Part shown: piece by piece, positions 1 through 6,423 of the stretch
How positions within the stretch are numbered: the first letter of the stretch is position 1
How the letters are laid out: the number at the start of each line of letters is the position of its first letter
From: Candidatus Hydrothermota bacterium
Lineage (GTDB): Bacteria; Hydrothermota; Hydrothermia; B15-G9
Assembly: GCA_003645975.1 (NCBI GenBank)
Contig: QNDP01000057.1
Span: forward strand, 1-7,352
Direction: 5' to 3'
Length of the DNA stretch: 7,352 nt
Notes under the pieces: generated by a model
What the model was told of the DNA's origin: nothing
Seen by the model: only the letters and a program-made list of their open reading frames with translations
Databases searched by the model: none
Position numbers and translations under genes: made by a program

Positions 1-452
1 ACATAATTCTCTTTCTGATTTGTCCCGGGAAATCCCTACTCGCTCTTAAGCGTGGCATAATCCTTCTGTTGAGAATGCTTCCCATTTTCCTCTGTGTCGT
101 TTTATTCTCCTCTTTTATTGCCATATTTTTGTCCCCTAAAACTATACAAAAATACATGGGGCAGCAGTCTGGACTAAAGGGAGTCATAATAGCTGCACTT
201 CTTGGAACCATCATTGTAGGCCCTTTATGGGTTCTGTTCCCATTATTTGGAACACTCCTCAAAAAGGGAGCAAGGATCAGCGTTGTAGGCGCCATGATAG
301 GAACATTTGCAATAAAGACTCCCTGGATACCTTATGCTGCCAGCTTTTTGGGATGGCCATTTATTATTATCACCGTGATTTTAACCCTTATTTACGCCAT
401 ATTAGAGGGATTACTTATGGAAAAAATTCTAAATGGGGAAAATAGTAATTAA
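1..452 (+). CDS. Half-size permease, ArsP/DUF318-like (5' end outside window)
   Basis: Predicted inner-membrane permease of the ArsP_1/DUF318 (UPF0718) type. The reading frame is open from base 3 to the TAA at 450-452 and has no stop before the window edge. The residues before the first in-window TTG/ATG (69/75) already look like the family: a hydrophobic stretch, then KSLLALKRG, then a helix beginning LLLRMLP. An internal start near 69 is therefore unlikely, and only a short N-terminus is probably missing. At least 149 residues are visible, with about four hydrophobic segments. These include the helix before SPKTIQKYMG, the GLKGVIIAALLG-TIIVGP segment with its glycine and proline residues, and a last helix before the polar tail EKILNGENSN. 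The length fits the roughly 150-170-residue half-permeases, which often occur as adjacent pairs, so a partner may lie just upstream. The substrate is unknown; some full-length relatives export organoarsenicals, but that cannot be transferred here. The family call is from remembered sequence pattern, not a search. Confidence 0.8.
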   Translation, partial: IILFLICPGKSLLALKRGIILLLRMLPIFLCVVLFSSFIAIFLSPKTIQKYMGQQSGLKGVIIAALLGTIIVGPLWVLFPLFGTLLKKGARISVVGAMIGTFAIKTPWIPYAASFLGWPFIIITVILTLIYAILEGLLMEKILNGENSN

Positions 453-768
453 ATTGTTACGCAAAGATTTAGAAGCAAATCAACTGACCGCTAAGCATTT
501 TCATCGCAAATCCATGCAGGATATAATAAATACCGATTTGCCAAGCCATTCCAATATGGTGGGTAAATTGTGGATTCATGGAGCAGATTGGGATAAGGTC
601 TCATGTCATTGGTATGCAGTCAATTTAAGGGATGACATGCTGAGACAGGTTCAGTAGGAATGGGCTGGTTATGATCGTTTTTGGTAAAAAGAGGTTTTAT
701 TTTTCAGCATCTTGAGTGTTATGTTTTTTATTTAAAAGTGATTTTCTCAAACAGCCTCCACCTACCTA
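453..768. other. Intergenic stretch with no convincing gene
   Basis: This AT-rich spacer lies between the permease stop and the tRNA promoter. One open frame on the plus strand (433-657, 74 codons, starting inside the permease gene) covers part of it. It lacks a good SD at a sensible distance from its ATG and has no family pattern I recognise. Its second half (WIHGADWDKVSCHWYAVNL) is compositionally protein-like, so a decayed gene remnant is possible, but I do not call it. No stable hairpin followed by a T-run is evident as a terminator for the permease. Confidence 0.4.
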
Positions 769-797
769 TTGCCTGAATTTTGGGGCACGGATATAAT
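769..797 (+). promoter_or_regulatory. Sigma70-type promoter for tRNA-Ser
   Basis: TTGCCT at 769-774 (four of six matches to the -35 consensus) and a perfect TATAAT at 792-797 are separated by exactly 17 bases. Transcription would start near 804, leaving a leader of about 9 bases before the mature 5' end of the tRNA at 813. Such a short leader is normal for a bacterial tRNA gene. No experimental evidence is available. Confidence 0.65.
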
Positions 798-812
798 TTT
801 CGCCGCATCTGC

Positions 813-895
813 GGAGGGTTAGCCTAATTGGTAAGGCGGCGGATTTGAAATCCGCTGGGGTTACTCCCTTGGGGGTTCGAGTCCCTCACCCTCCG
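813..895 (+). tRNA. tRNA-Ser (anticodon UGA)
   Basis: A complete class II tRNA folds by hand. The acceptor arm GGAGGGT (813-819) pairs perfectly with ACCCTCC (888-894). The D arm is GCC (822-824) with GGC (835-837) around a loop containing GG. The anticodon stem GCGGA/TCCGC (839-843/851-855) encloses the loop TTTGAAA, which gives anticodon TGA at 846-848 and reads UCA and related Ser codons. The long variable arm has GGGG (857-860) pairing with TCCC (865-868). The T arm is GGGGG/CCCTC around TTCGAGT (876-882). The discriminator base is G895, as expected for serine. The 3' CCA is not encoded and must be added post-transcriptionally. The long variable arm, G73 and the anticodon agree. The selenocysteine alternative is excluded by the anticodon (it would be TCA). 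Confidence 0.96.
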
Positions 896-943
896 CTTTA
901 ATTTTCGGGACAGTTTTACATGGGGACACAACTTAGGAAGGGA

Positions 944-3472
944 TCAGTTGAAGCTACCGTTTGATTCCTGAAACTTGAATTTGCCTTCTCTGAAAAGTTT
1001 TAGGCATGCATCGACCACATCGGGGTCGTATTTGGTTCCGCGGTTGGTCTCAATCTCTGCTAAAGCCCTCTCTATTCCCAAAGCCGGACGGTAAGGTCGA
1101 TGTGAAGACATCGCCTCGACGACATCCGCCACCGCCAAGATCCTTGCTTCGAGCATGATTTCGCCGTCTTTGAGGCCATTGGGATAACCCGATCCATCTA
1201 ACCTTTCGTGATGTTGCAAAACGATTTCTGCAACAGGCCATGGAAATTCAATATCTTTGAGCAAATCGTAGCCGACTTTGGGATGGGTTTTGATAAATTC
1301 AAATTCCAAATCGTTCAACTGCCCCGCTTTGTTCAAAATTTCCAAAGGAATCACGATCTTGCCGATGTCATGGAGCAGGCCGGCTACGCGGATGGCTTCT
1401 ATGCGATCATCCGAAAGTCCCATCTCATTGGCTATCGCTACCGCAAGCTCGGCGACTCGGCGTTGATGTCCCGATGTGTAAGGGTCACGGACTTCGACTA
1501 TCCTCGACATGGCATGGATTATCTCTCCTATCAACCTCTTTTGCTGTCTTACACTTTCCTCAAGCTGCTGTTCATATAACCTTTGTTGAGTTACATCTCT
1601 AACGATTCCGTTGTAACCCAAGATGTTACCGTCGGCATCCATAAGTGCGACAGAGGTCATCAATGCCACGACCTCTCTTCTGAGTTTTGTGTTGAGGCGG
1701 AACACGAAGTCCTTAACATATCCAAAGTTCTTCATCAGGGTTCGATATTCCTGTCTCTTTTGTTCACCCAGAATCAAGTCTTCGATCCGCATGTTGCGTG
1801 TTTCCTCAGCCGTGTAGCCTATCAGATTGAGGCCGGCAGGGTTTATCTCCGTCAGGTAGCCCTTTTCGTTGGCTATAAAAATTAAGTCCTTGGAATTTAG
1901 GAAAATGGATCGGTATTTGGCTTCGCTTGCCCTCAACTTTTCCATCATTTCTTTTCGTTCCGTTATGTCCAGAGCCGTCCCGATACATGCCAGTCCGCCC
2001 TCGTAATGAATGACGCCTCCGATGAAATCGATCCACCTTATTTTGTTATCTTTACGCAGTATTTTGACCTCATAACGGTTCGGGACATTTTCACCGCTCA
2101 ATCTTCCTAAAACCCGTTGCTTGAACATTTCGCGTTGTGAGGGGTGCACGATATCCCACACATGCATTCTGTAAAGCTCATCCTTTGAATACCCCGTAAT
2201 CTCCTCTGTGGCTCTGTTCACATAAAGGAACTTCTCTCTGTAAATGAAGATAGCGGACGCCGCCATCTCAGCAAGTGTTCTGAACTTTTCTTCGCTTTCT
2301 CTTAACTGTTGCTCTGCCAGTTTGCGTTCGGTGATGTCGATAGCGGTCAACAGCACGCCGGCGAACTTTCCGTCCTCAAAAAACTCTGCATAACCAGCAG
2401 CAAAGAGGAAGGTTCTTTTTCCGGTCTTACCCAAAACGGTAACCTCCGTAGGAGGAGTCCATCCAGGAGGCTGTTCTCTAAACTTTATGATATTTTCCCA
2501 AATTTTGCGACGATCTTCTGGTGCGATCAGAGATAGGGCTCTCTTGCCGACAAGTTCATCCTTCGAGTATCCCAAAGTCCTTGCCATAGCTTCATTTATG
2601 TCCAAAATGCGCCCTTCCGGACTGATTATCACATTCATCGCTTGACTGTTCTCAAACAAATATCGATATTTTCGCTCACTATTTCGTAACTGCTCCTCCA
2701 TCAATTTCCTTTCCGTGACATCACGTATAACACCGACAGCATACCACTGACTAAGAACCCTAACGGCGGAAGTCGAAATTTCCACCACAATTATCTCTCC
2801 GTTTTTCTTTAATGCTTCGATTTCTATAGTTTTTCCCATCAGGATGTCGGTCTTGCCCGTGAGTTTAAGCTTGCGGAGTTCCTTTCGGAATCTTTTGCGG
2901 TATTTAGGCGGCATGATCAATTCATCTAACCTACGTCCAAACACTTCCGCTTGGGTATATCCGAAAAGTGTTTCGGCGGCAGGATTCCAGAACACCACAG
3001 CGCCGGTGCTGTCGATCATCACAATGGCATCCTTTGATGCCTCTGTTATTGCCCTCAAAAGTCGTGTTCTTTCACGAAGTTGCTCTTGAAGGCTTTCCTC
3101 TACATCCGTATATCGTATAATACACAGAGCTCCAATGAGTTCATTGTCCATCTTTATTGGAGCCACAGAAATAAGACTCCTGCCACCGAGAGCTTTTAAA
3201 TTGAGAGCGGCTTGATGGAATTTGTGGTCTCTTAAGAGTTGGATATAGGGGCATTTTTTGTGAGGACGATCGCTTAAATGTAGAATTTTATAGCACTTCC
3301 TGCCGATAAGCTCCGTTTTGGGGAGGTTAACCCTTTCCGAAAAAGTTTTGTTCACCCAGACGATGTTAAATCTTTTGTCGAGAACCATTATCGATTCCAT
3401 AAACTGCTCTAATACCAGCTTACACCAACGCTTTCTGAAATTCAGGACTTTTCTGTCAAAATCTGTTTCCAT
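944..3472 (-). CDS. Five-PAS-domain HD-GYP cyclic-di-GMP phosphodiesterase
   Basis: Predicted cytoplasmic sensor enzyme that hydrolyses cyclic-di-GMP. I start it at the ATG at 3470-3472 (842 residues) because AAAGGAGG sits six bases upstream. The longer frame to 3517 has no SD, and its start falls at or before the likely transcription start. There is no signal peptide or membrane helix. Domains, in 842-aa numbering: PAS1 ~20-122, PAS2 ~140-255, PAS3 ~268-383, PAS4 ~391-507, PAS5 ~515-630, then HD-GYP ~650-830. Each of PAS2-4 ends in the typical D[IV]TERK linker followed by a short charged helix; PAS5 ends in DVTQQR. The HD-GYP metal and catalytic residues are all visible: H669 (YTSGHQRRVAE), H701-D702 with K705 (HDIGK), H730 (THPKVG), H754-H755 in HHERLDGSGYP, and D783. 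The residue four before H669 is Tyr, not the Glu known from the trinuclear Persephonella enzyme, which suggests a binuclear site. PAS1 carries a Cys/His cluster (C60, H65, H71, C74) of a type that could bind metal or sense redox state. There is no GGDEF domain or receiver domain. The gene is monocistronic and diverges from hutI. Confidence 0.95.
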   Translation of the reverse strand: METDFDRKVLNFRKRWCKLVLEQFMESIMVLDKRFNIVWVNKTFSERVNLPKTELIGRKCYKILHLSDRPHKKCPYIQLLRDHKFHQAALNLKALGGRSLISVAPIKMDNELIGALCIIRYTDVEESLQEQLRERTRLLRAITEASKDAIVMIDSTGAVVFWNPAAETLFGYTQAEVFGRRLDELIMPPKYRKRFRKELRKLKLTGKTDILMGKTIEIEALKKNGEIIVVEISTSAVRVLSQWYAVGVIRDVTERKLMEEQLRNSERKYRYLFENSQAMNVIISPEGRILDINEAMARTLGYSKDELVGKRALSLIAPEDRRKIWENIIKFREQPPGWTPPTEVTVLGKTGKRTFLFAAGYAEFFEDGKFAGVLLTAIDITERKLAEQQLRESEEKFRTLAEMAASAIFIYREKFLYVNRATEEITGYSKDELYRMHVWDIVHPSQREMFKQRVLGRLSGENVPNRYEVKILRKDNKIRWIDFIGGVIHYEGGLACIGTALDITERKEMMEKLRASEAKYRSIFLNSKDLIFIANEKGYLTEINPAGLNLIGYTAEETRNMRIEDLILGEQKRQEYRTLMKNFGYVKDFVFRLNTKLRREVVALMTSVALMDADGNILGYNGIVRDVTQQRLYEQQLEESVRQQKRLIGEIIHAMSRIVEVRDPYTSGHQRRVAELAVAIANEMGLSDDRIEAIRVAGLLHDIGKIVIPLEILNKAGQLNDLEFEFIKTHPKVGYDLLKDIEFPWPVAEIVLQHHERLDGSGYPNGLKDGEIMLEARILAVADVVEAMSSHRPYRPALGIERALAEIETNRGTKYDPDVVDACLKLFREGKFKFQESNGSFN

Positions 3473-3478
3473 CACATC

Positions 3479-3486
3479 CCTCCTTT
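3479..3486 (-). promoter_or_regulatory. Shine-Dalgarno site that fixes the HD-GYP gene start
   Basis: Read on the minus strand this is AAAGGAGG, a near-perfect anti-16S match, followed by six bases and then the ATG at 3472-3470. It lies inside the longer open frame that begins at 3517, so it decides for the shorter protein. An in-frame GTG one codon before the ATG would be too close to this SD. Confidence 0.75.
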
Positions 3487-3519
3487 CGCCCTTTTTAAAG
3501 AACGACAAGGGATTCAAAA

Positions 3520-3546
3520 GCTATAAAGAATTTTCAAATTTGTCAA
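3520..3546 (-). promoter_or_regulatory. Candidate promoter for the HD-GYP gene
   Basis: On the minus strand a perfect -35 box, TTGACA (3546-3541), is followed after 15 bases by TATAGC (3525-3520), a four-of-six match to the -10 box. The spacing is on the short side; an offset TAGCTT with 17 bases is a weaker alternative. Transcription would begin around 3512-3514, giving a leader of about 40 bases to the ATG at 3472 and excluding the ATG at 3517. Confidence 0.5.
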
Positions 3547-3574
3547 CAGTTGTGAGAAATGCTAATTTATGCCC

Positions 3575-3604
3575 TTGTAGCTTCAAGCCCGATTGCGTTA
3601 AAAT
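3575..3604 (+). promoter_or_regulatory. Weak candidate promoter for the hutI operon
   Basis: TTGTAG (3575-3580), an 18-base spacer and TAAAAT (3599-3604, five of six matches) could start transcription near 3611, about 23 bases before hutI. An alternative, TTGTCA (3540-3545) with TAATTT (3563-3568) at 17-base spacing, overlaps the -35 box of the divergent HD-GYP promoter. I cannot choose between them from sequence alone. Confidence 0.3.
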
Positions 3605-3633
3605 TGCAAGTCCAAAAAGGAAGGTAACTTAGG

Positions 3634-4887
3634 ATGATGAAAGAAAAAGTCGATTTGATGATAATTGATGCCGAAGAAATTGCGACGCCTATATCTGCCG
3701 GCCGCCCACTTGCTGGAGAAGACCAATCCAAAATATCCGTCATAAAAGACGGTGCAATTGCCATATCGCAGGGAAAAATTGTCGCCGTAGGTGAATCTCA
3801 GAAGATTAAGCAACAATTTGAGGCAAAACATGTTATCTCAGCTAAAGGGCGGTCGGTTATACCCGGATTTGTCGATCCACATACACACCTCGTCTATGCA
3901 GGATGTCGCCATGAGGAGTTCGAGCTTAGACTTCGTGGTGTGCCCTATGTCGAAATCCTCAAAAAAGGCGGTGGAATAATCGAGACCGTCCGAAAGACTC
4001 GAAATGCCTCCGAAGACGAGTTGTTTGACCTTGCCTCGCAGAGAATCGTGGATTTTATCGCTCATGGAACTACTACCGTTGAAATCAAGTCGGGTTATGG
4101 ACTTTCCTATGAAGACGAACTGAAGATGTTGCGGGTTATCGCACGCCTATCGAAAGAGACAGAGTTGGACATCGTTCCGACCTTTTTGGGGATGCATGCT
4201 GTGCCACCTGAATTCCGTGAGAATCGACAGGGATATGTCGAATTGGTCTGCGAACGGATGCTCCCTGACTTCGTTGGACTTGCTGAATTCGTCGATGTCT
4301 TTATGGACGAAGGGGCTTTCACAAAGGAAGAGACGGAGAGGGTCTTCGACAAGGCATCCCAACTGGGCTACAAACTGAAACTTCATGCGGATGAGCTGAG
4401 TTCGTCTGGCGGCGCAGAGCTTGCGGCAAGCTACAAAGCTGTCTCCGCAGACCACCTCGTCCATATCTCAGAGAAGGGGATTCAGGCGATGGCGGAAGCT
4501 GGCACAATCGCTGTGCTGCTCCCGGCCACGACCTTCATGTTGCGGCACAAAGAATACGCCCCTGTCAGGCGTCTCATTGATGCAAATGTGCCGGTGGCGC
4601 TTGCTACCGACCACAATCCCGGAACATCGCCCGTTATAAGTCAAGCCGTTGTCATGGGATTGGCCACCATGCTCATGGGCATGACACCAGCGGAATCGCT
4701 CGTCGCCGCCACACTTAACGCAGCGTTTGCTGTGAATCGCGGACATGAAGTTGGAAGCATCGAGGTCGGCAAAAAGGCTGACATCCTCATCCTCAAGGCG
4801 CACTCCTATGTCCATCTGGTCTATGAATTTGGCAGAAATCTGGTAGAAAAGGTGATAAAAAATGGCAGTGTCATCTACGAAAGTTAA
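3634..4887 (+). CDS. hutI: Imidazolonepropionase
   Basis: Zinc- or iron-dependent amidohydrolase that opens 4-imidazolone-5-propanoate to N-formimino-L-glutamate, the third step of histidine degradation; cytosolic. The 417 residues match the usual length. The HutI signature is complete: the metal motif HTH (H83, H85) in GFVDPHTHLVYAG, then the family-specific CRHEEFELRLRG (R92 in the substrate pocket), IKSGYG (Y155), GMHAVP (H188), KLHADE (metal H251, catalytic-type E254), ADHL (H274) and TDHNPG (metal D326). These correspond to the residues described for the Bacillus subtilis enzyme. The start is the first of two adjacent ATGs, with AGGAAGG at 3618-3624 nine bases upstream; the second ATG (3637) is equally possible. 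No hutH, hutU, hutG or ftcD gene is in the window. The 3' end overlaps the next gene by 26 bases, so the two are co-transcribed and probably translationally coupled. Confidence 0.96.
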   Translation: MMKEKVDLMIIDAEEIATPISAGRPLAGEDQSKISVIKDGAIAISQGKIVAVGESQKIKQQFEAKHVISAKGRSVIPGFVDPHTHLVYAGCRHEEFELRLRGVPYVEILKKGGGIIETVRKTRNASEDELFDLASQRIVDFIAHGTTTVEIKSGYGLSYEDELKMLRVIARLSKETELDIVPTFLGMHAVPPEFRENRQGYVELVCERMLPDFVGLAEFVDVFMDEGAFTKEETERVFDKASQLGYKLKLHADELSSSGGAELAASYKAVSADHLVHISEKGIQAMAEAGTIAVLLPATTFMLRHKEYAPVRRLIDANVPVALATDHNPGTSPVISQAVVMGLATMLMGMTPAESLVAATLNAAFAVNRGHEVGSIEVGKKADILILKAHSYVHLVYEFGRNLVEKVIKNGSVIYES

Positions 4888-5827
4888 GATCGGTGTGGTA
4901 GGCGTTGGGCATCTGGGTTTCCATCATGTCCGTGTTCTCTCACAACTTGCAGACGCTGAGCTTGTCGGGATATTTGACATCGACCGAAAGCGGGCGGAGG
5001 AGGTGGCTTCGGTTTGGAATACCGTGCCTTATAAAGACCTTGATTCGCTCCTGAACGATGTGGATGCGATAAGTTGTGTTGTTACAACTGAGAACCACTA
5101 TCAGGTCGGCAGGAGAGTGCTCGAGGCTGGAAAACACCTTTTCCTTGAGAAACCTATGGCGAGAACCTTGCAGGAGGCGGAAGATCTCATAAAACTTGCT
5201 AAAAGCAAAGGCGTTAAGTTCCAGATCGGCCATATCGAGCGTTTCAACCCGGCAGTGCTTGCAATAATGGACATCGTGAATTCACCGCAATTCATTGAGA
5301 GCCATAGGCTCTCGCCATACAGCGCCAGAAGCCTCGACACCGATGTCGTTCTCGACCTGATGATCCATGACATCGATCTGACCATCCTTTACATGGGCAA
5401 GGAGCCTGTCAAAATTGAAGGTGCTGGCGTCCAAGTTCTTAGTGATAAGGTCGATGTGGCAAACGCCCGTCTGGAGTTCGACAAAGGGGAAATTGCAAAT
5501 CTCACAGCAAGTAGGGTTTACATAGGGAAAAAGCGCAAGATCAGGATATTCCAAAAAGACGCCTATATCTCCATCGACTTTGTAACACGAGAGGTCGAAG
5601 TATTCCGAAAGATCAGTGATGCGATCCTCCCATTCTTTCCTCATGTGGATAAAGAACTTGAGCCGTTGAAGCTCGAATTGAAATCATTTGTTGATGCGAT
5701 AAAATTCGATCGGCGGCCACCTGTTACGGGTGAAGACGGATATAAAGCGCTTAAAGTCGCAATCAAGGTCGTCGAAGAGATAGAAAAAAGACTCGAACTC
5801 GCAGGATTTAGCTATGAAAGCCTCTGA
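4862..5827 (+). CDS. Gfo/Idh/MocA oxidoreductase, UDP-GlcNAc 3-dehydrogenase-like
   Basis: NAD(P)-dependent sugar or cyclitol dehydrogenase, soluble, 321 residues. The N-terminal Rossmann fold starts with GVVGVGHLG (residues 11-19) and an acidic D39/D41 region at the end of beta-2 (GIFDIDRKR). The conserved EKP is at 96-98, with K97 the family catalytic lysine. GHIERFNPA (123-131) and DVVLDLMIHDIDL (161-173), with H169/D170, are strongly reminiscent of the subgroup that includes GnnA. GnnA oxidises UDP-GlcNAc at C3 for 2,3-diamino lipid A and is often found next to lpx genes. I infer that role only tentatively: the aminotransferase partner GnnB and the lpx genes are not in view. The start ATG at 4862 has AAAGGTGAT at 4848-4856, well matched to the 16S 3' end, and lies within hutI. 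The gene overlaps the methyltransferase gene by 14 bases. A different nucleotide-sugar or inositol substrate is possible. Confidence 0.9.
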   Translation: MAVSSTKVKIGVVGVGHLGFHHVRVLSQLADAELVGIFDIDRKRAEEVASVWNTVPYKDLDSLLNDVDAISCVVTTENHYQVGRRVLEAGKHLFLEKPMARTLQEAEDLIKLAKSKGVKFQIGHIERFNPAVLAIMDIVNSPQFIESHRLSPYSARSLDTDVVLDLMIHDIDLTILYMGKEPVKIEGAGVQVLSDKVDVANARLEFDKGEIANLTASRVYIGKKRKIRIFQKDAYISIDFVTREVEVFRKISDAILPFFPHVDKELEPLKLELKSFVDAIKFDRRPPVTGEDGYKALKVAIKVVEEIEKRLELAGFSYESL

Positions 5828-6392
5828 AATTGGCCGTAAGATCTTCAAAATTAGAGGGTATTTGGGCATTCCTTTCTTCGTTGTCGCCATAGCATTTGCA
5901 TCCCGGGAACACGCAATGATAGGGCTTGGCCTGGTATTAACCTCTCTGGGCGAAACTGTGAGGATTTGGAGCGTGGCTTACTCCGGTCGAACCACTCGTG
6001 CCCGTTCGATAACAGCGAAAGTCCTTGTTACCAATGGACCTTATGGATTTACGAGAAATCCGATTTACATAGGCAACTTTTTGATAGGACTTGGCTTCGC
6101 ATTGGCCTCTGGCGCTCTATGGCCTTATCTCGTGGTGGCTTACACGGTTCTCTTCTGGATCGAATATTACCTGATAATCCGAGCGGAAGAGGATTTCCTT
6201 CTACAAAAATTCGGAAAACTTTTCGAGCTTTACATGAGGCTTGTGCCGAGAATTATCCCAAAACTTAAATTTATCCCTTTGGGCAAACCGACGCGCCCAA
6301 ATTTCAAAGACGCAATTCTTTCGGAAAGGAGCACACTCATCCAAATTGTGGGGGTTTATCTTGTGCTCTTTTTGAGGTTTCGATTTTGTTGA
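5814..6392 (+). CDS. Membrane methyltransferase of the ICMT/PEMT-like family
   Basis: Predicted SAM-dependent integral-membrane methyltransferase of the isoprenylcysteine carboxyl methyltransferase / phospholipid methyltransferase-like superfamily, 192 residues. The diagnostic core is present: LVTNGPYGFTRNPIYIGNFL at residues 71-90 (the GPY-x-x-x-RNP-x-Y SAM-binding region), followed by a paired helix ~104-122. The C-terminal RAEEDFLLQKFG (123-134) and Y140-x-x-x-V144-PR motifs come next. Hydrophobic segments lie near 17-30, 35-50, 84-103, 104-122 and 174-188. The last segment sits after the usual family end and finishes with the basic tail LRFRFC. Bacteria do not carry the CaaX substrates of eukaryotic ICMT, so the acceptor is unknown; a lipid, quinone-like or small hydrophobic molecule is plausible. 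The start ATG is seven bases after AGGA (5803-5806) and lies inside the preceding oxidoreductase gene, so it is the last gene of the operon. No terminator hairpin follows in the 31 bases before the convergent gene. Confidence 0.85.
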   Translation: MKASEIGRKIFKIRGYLGIPFFVVAIAFASREHAMIGLGLVLTSLGETVRIWSVAYSGRTTRARSITAKVLVTNGPYGFTRNPIYIGNFLIGLGFALASGALWPYLVVAYTVLFWIEYYLIIRAEEDFLLQKFGKLFELYMRLVPRIIPKLKFIPLGKPTRPNFKDAILSERSTLIQIVGVYLVLFLRFRFC

Positions 6393-6423
6393 GGCATAGG
6401 AAAACCATATCGAAGGGGTTCTA

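Noticed and set aside
433..657. 74-codon open frame overlapping the permease 3' end
   Set aside because: It has no convincing SD and no recognisable family, and it starts inside another gene. Kept only as a note in the intergenic entry.
664..716. T-rich stretch as a terminator for the permease
   Set aside because: The only inverted repeats are 3-4 bases long (such as TTTT-GGT-AAAA), too weak to call.
871..895. tRNA-Ser 3' end as a phage or island attachment site
   Set aside because: No second copy of the tRNA 3' sequence and no integrase gene was seen in the window.
1208..1579. 123-codon open frame on the plus strand
   Set aside because: It lies antisense to the HD-GYP domain coding region, whose motifs are unmistakable; it is a shadow frame.
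4147..4815. Two minus-strand frames of over 100 codons
   Set aside because: They are antisense to the conserved hutI core and have low-complexity, unlikely protein composition.
6393..6423. Bidirectional terminator between convergent genes
   Set aside because: No stem of useful length or T-run is present in the 31-base gap.
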